DNA from: Ochotona curzoniae
Lineage: Eukaryota; Chordata; Mammalia; Lagomorpha; Ochotonidae
Assembly (NCBI RefSeq): GCF_017591425.1
Contig: NW_024466218.1
Coordinates: forward strand, 13,778,001-13,842,000
DNA: 64,000 nt
Direction of reading: 5' to 3'
A program made the position numbers and the translations under genes. The notes under the pieces were generated by a model. The model did no database searches. It was not told the DNA's origin and was given only the letters and a program-made list of their open reading frames with translations. This document shows, piece by piece, positions 61,029 through 64,000 of this stretch (positions are counted from its first letter, which is position 1; each line of letters starts with the position of its first letter).

Positions 61029-61631
61029 GATTGGACGTGAGAAAGAAGAATCCAAAGGCATATATTTCTTCCCCAAAAGTGTGATTTTCATTAGTGCCTC
61101 TGCTGCCTCTGAATTCTTCCTATCTGTGTAACCTAGAAACCATTTCTAATGCCGAAGCGCCTGCATCACTTGTATGTGGCTGTGCTTTGAATTCCTGGGT
61201 GTCTTGTTAGCATCCTGTCCTACGTCTCTCTTTCAACAACTTCGTTTTAGAATTACCTGCCACATACATAAGGAGTATCCTGCATACGTCAACTTGCTGT
61301 GAAATTTGGTCTAAACCTCCAAAATGTGGAACTTACAGATTAGCTTTAACCAAAACGTACTTCACCACCACTGATGTCCTGAATTTGTCATTAGAAGGAC
61401 AGCCTGTTCTTGCACTGTCAGTTTCCCAGAACTGCACCTGCATTACCGCGCCCACAAAGAAAGAAGAATTCAGTCCAATGCTGTGTGGATGAAACATCTT
61501 GTGGCTCATTAACCATCATTTTCAATGTTATTGTTGTAGTTGGGCAGTATTAACACTGGATTGGATTTGGGTGCAATTGTTGTTCCACCATTTTTTTTGC
61601 AATGACAGTGAGGTCCAGTACAATTTTTTAA
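61029..61631. other. Unassigned DNA
   Basis: No repeat or gene recognised. Confidence 0.4.
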
Positions 61632-61922
61632 TGTGTAAGATGTTTATTATTATTTAAAAGAAACATTTTTACAGATATATAGAGAGGTTTTTCATCTGGT
61701 TCAGGTTTATTCTCTCAATGGCTGCAAAAGCTACAGCCAAGAGCTTCTTCCCGACCTATCAAGTCAGAGAGAGGTCCAAGGCCTTGGGTCATCCTATGCT
61801 GCTTTCCCAGATCATAAAGTGAGAACAGGTTCAGAAGTGGAACAACCGAGACACAAACCAGTACTTATATCAGATGACAAAACTTGCAGATAGAGGATTA
61901 CCTTGCAATGCCACTGCACAGA
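61632..61922 (-). mobile_element. CSINE, old copy
   Basis: tttacagatatatagagagg, ctctcaatggctgcaaaagc, a ctatgctgctttcccagatc segment, a gaagtggaacaaccgagac segment and a worn head ending tgcaatgccactgcaca. Confidence 0.78.
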
Positions 61923-62039
61923 TCACAAGGAACAGTAATGTTTACTTCTGACAAAATGAGAACAAGGAAAACACATCCAGGACATTGAGTGTTAAGACAC
62001 CATGTTTGTGGTCATACATTTGAGTGTCTGCTGAATGAT

Positions 62040-62195
62040 TAAAACAGACTTTGTGAAACCAGAACAAAGAACGGATGGAATTCTGGGCTCCTGATTTCTC
62101 CTGCTACAGCCCTAGGACCATTTGGGGAGTGAGCCATCAAATGGACATTCTCTCTCTTGTGCATGTATCTCTCTCTGTAGCTGTGGTTTTTAAAT
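62040..62195 (+). mobile_element. CSINE 3' half, sense
   Basis: gaattctgggctcctgattt, accatttggggagtgagcca, tcaaatggacattctctctc and ctctctctgtagctgtgg. The head half is missing or strongly worn. Confidence 0.7.
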
Positions 62196-62229
62196 AATTA
62201 GCTAAATGAATTTTAAATCTAAGAAACCT

Positions 62230-62571
62230 CCATTGAGGCGTAGTGTGTTAAGCCGCCACCTCTGACACAGCCATTACTTGTGAACATATGTTCAGGCTGC
62301 CCTACATTTGATTCTCTGGATGCCAATGTCCTTCGGACGCATTGGAAGGTAGTCCTGAATCCGTGGGCTCCTCCTTGGGAAACTGGAGAGAATGCTAGGT
62401 TTCTGAACTTTGTACAACCCACAACAGACATTGCAGCCGTTTTGGGAAGTGAACCATCGGATCACAGTGTCCTGCCCCCAGCTCTCTCTCTCTCACTCTT
62501 TCCCTCTCCCCTCCTGACTTTCCCTGTACCTTTGTAGCTCTGCCTTGCAAATTAAATAAATAAATAAATAG
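62230..62571 (+). mobile_element. CSINE, full-length older subfamily, sense
   Basis: Head ttgaggcgtagtgtgttaag with gccgccacctctgacac, body acatttgattctctggatgc, gggaagtgaaccatcggatc, a CT-rich tract, gctctgccttgcaaattaaa and an (AAAT)n tail at 62550-62571. Its tail uses the rabbit-like wording tagctctgcctt, unlike the young copies at 4652 and 7515, so it predates them. Overlapping frames on both strands are accidental. Confidence 0.85.
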
Positions 62572-63879
62572 GAAAGGGTCTGGCAGGCAATGAGACAGTT
62601 GTTCTTTGGAGAGAGAATCCTTCGTAGAACTGTACTTATGGTTCGAGTTGGAAAACTAACTCGGACACATGGTCACGGCTTTTGAAGCCTGAATACAAAA
62701 TTGACAAAGTTTTGTCTCTATTGTCTCAATTAAATGCCAGATCATGTAAGTTTTTTGCAACAATTGAAACATGGTTGTTTCTCCCCATTCCATGCCTGAG
62801 AAGAAAAAGTCTGGCTGAAACTAAATCTAACAATTCGAGAGTTTTACAATATGTTACAGTCATAATTGTTGTGCATAGCTATAATTCACCTTCTTTTTCC
62901 TACATTCTAAAGCTGACCTGCTCCATTATAAGGGACACATTTAAGGAGACTGTTGTTTTTAATGCAATTTTGTTTGGTTTGATACTTTCGTGTTTAATCA
63001 TTATTGCTGCTGGCTATTGTTCCTTTTCATGTATTTTAATACTTTAATCAATGGGAATTTTATTGGTACTTGTACCCCGAGGCTATTGAAAGTGGAGGGT
63101 GCAATTTTATAAATACACCATTGAAATAAGGAAAAATAAAACAGATGGGCATGGAGACTATGTGCATAATAAAGTGATAAAGTCCTTCAGGAGATACATT
63201 AAGAGGCAGGACTTCCCACATGACGCCTGGCATTATAGTCCCAGAGCGAAATAAGATAGTTCAGCGGCTGTTCATTGCATTTCCTCCTGTACTCTGCTCT
63301 CCCGTTTCTCTAAAAATATTTTTAAGTCCAAAATCCCATACGGAGTATGATTCCATGTAGTTAAGCTCTTGGATACCTAAACTAGATATTGCAAAGATAA
63401 TCTTTCTGTTGTATTTTTGTATTTGATTATATTACAGAGTGTTTAATGGTATACAGTTTGTTTTATAACTGAATTTAAATTACATCCTTTATATTTACCT
63501 CCTCTTTCTCAAAAAGGTTTTAAAATCCTGAGGGTAAGATTTTTGATATTTGAAATCTTCTTCAGGAAGTAACATAGATCAATTCCCGTAACTGCTTGAA
63601 AAATACATGTTGGATTCACTGAGGATCCATATATAATGTAACATCTTAAGGAATTTAAATTGCTCATTCATCAATTGAATGTATTGTTTTTATGCTTCAG
63701 CAACCTGTTCAACTTAAATATCTTTTGTTCTTGTTATAGCAATGAAGATCCAAATCTAAGAACTTATCATCATTCATTCTGTTAGATCAACACCATGGGT
63801 AGCAGATTTGTTGTAGAAACAAATCTACAAAATTTTAGTTATGTCAATCAATGAGAGATATCCTAGAGATCAGCATAAT
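62572..63879. other. Unassigned DNA
   Basis: No repeat or gene recognised. The 121-codon plus-strand frame at 62682-63047 has a hydrophobic end but no family signature, and is taken as chance. Confidence 0.4.
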
Positions 63880-64000
63880 TTTATTGCTTACAGAAAAGGA
63901 CTTCAAGAACTTCCAAAAAATTAAATCAAAATGTAACTATGATTTGGTGCAACATCTTTGAAACTCATACTTTTGTTCTAATATGCATTTTATGGAACTT
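63880..64000. repeat. Unnamed interspersed repeat, copy 2 (runs off the window)
   Basis: cttcaagaacttccaaaaaa, tgatttggtgcaacatcttt and tatgcattttatggaactt align, in order, with the copy at 46545-46630 and extend further right. Confidence 0.35.

Noticed and set aside
62682..63047. 121-codon frame with a hydrophobic C-terminal half
   Set aside because: No homology recognised, and its T-rich 3' part explains the hydrophobic residues.

Overview
The window is AT-rich mammalian nuclear DNA with no supported protein-coding gene. No open frame exceeds about 156 codons, none of the longer ones resembles a known cellular protein, and I see no exon series with splice sites and conserved coding sense. 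The organism is read from the repeats. About 27 copies of one tRNA-derived SINE have the layout of the lagomorph C repeat (CSINE): a tRNA-like head with A and B boxes, a body of about 330 bp, a CT-rich tract, then an A-rich tail. That places the DNA in a rabbit, hare or pika. The tail wording (ctgtatatctgacttt rather than the rabbit-type taactctgcctttcaaa) makes a pika (Ochotona) my preferred guess; this is inference. Layout: 1-10 kb is mostly unassigned DNA with five CSINEs. Two of these (4652-4985 and 7515-7850) are young, with perfect 14-15 bp target-site duplications. A 5S rRNA pseudogene lies at 5555-5644, just after a purine-rich tract. 10-26 kb holds scattered older CSINEs, L2/MIR relics, simple repeats and several unique stretches that read like non-coding regulatory sequence. 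27.6-28.8 kb carries a decayed ERV-L endogenous retrovirus fragment on the minus strand (integrase followed by dUTPase-like sequence). 29-39 kb is repeat-poor, with a MER5-type DNA transposon, MIR pieces and a CpG-dense island-like patch at 34.7-35.2 kb. 39.5-47.4 kb is a dense retrotransposon nest: a sense HAL1/L1 fragment, then two antisense L1 bodies, with at least six CSINEs on or around them. 47.6-50.7 kb holds a MaLR-like LTR candidate and a long ancient L2-like element. 52.3-53 kb has a pseudogene-like stretch. 53-58.5 kb again is antisense L1 (one copy split by a CSINE) plus CSINEs. 58.5-64 kb is mostly unique, with one enhancer-like patch carrying a SOX-type palindrome and three more CSINEs near the end. 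Nothing here works as an operon or pathway. The window is best read as intergenic or deep-intronic sequence, shaped by successive waves of L2/MIR, DNA transposon, ERV-L, L1 and finally CSINE insertion. I found no convincing new biological system; the most useful leads are the CpG patch, the pseudogene candidates and the enhancer-like unique blocks. Repeat family names come from recognising consensus features by eye, and all boundaries of old copies are approximate.
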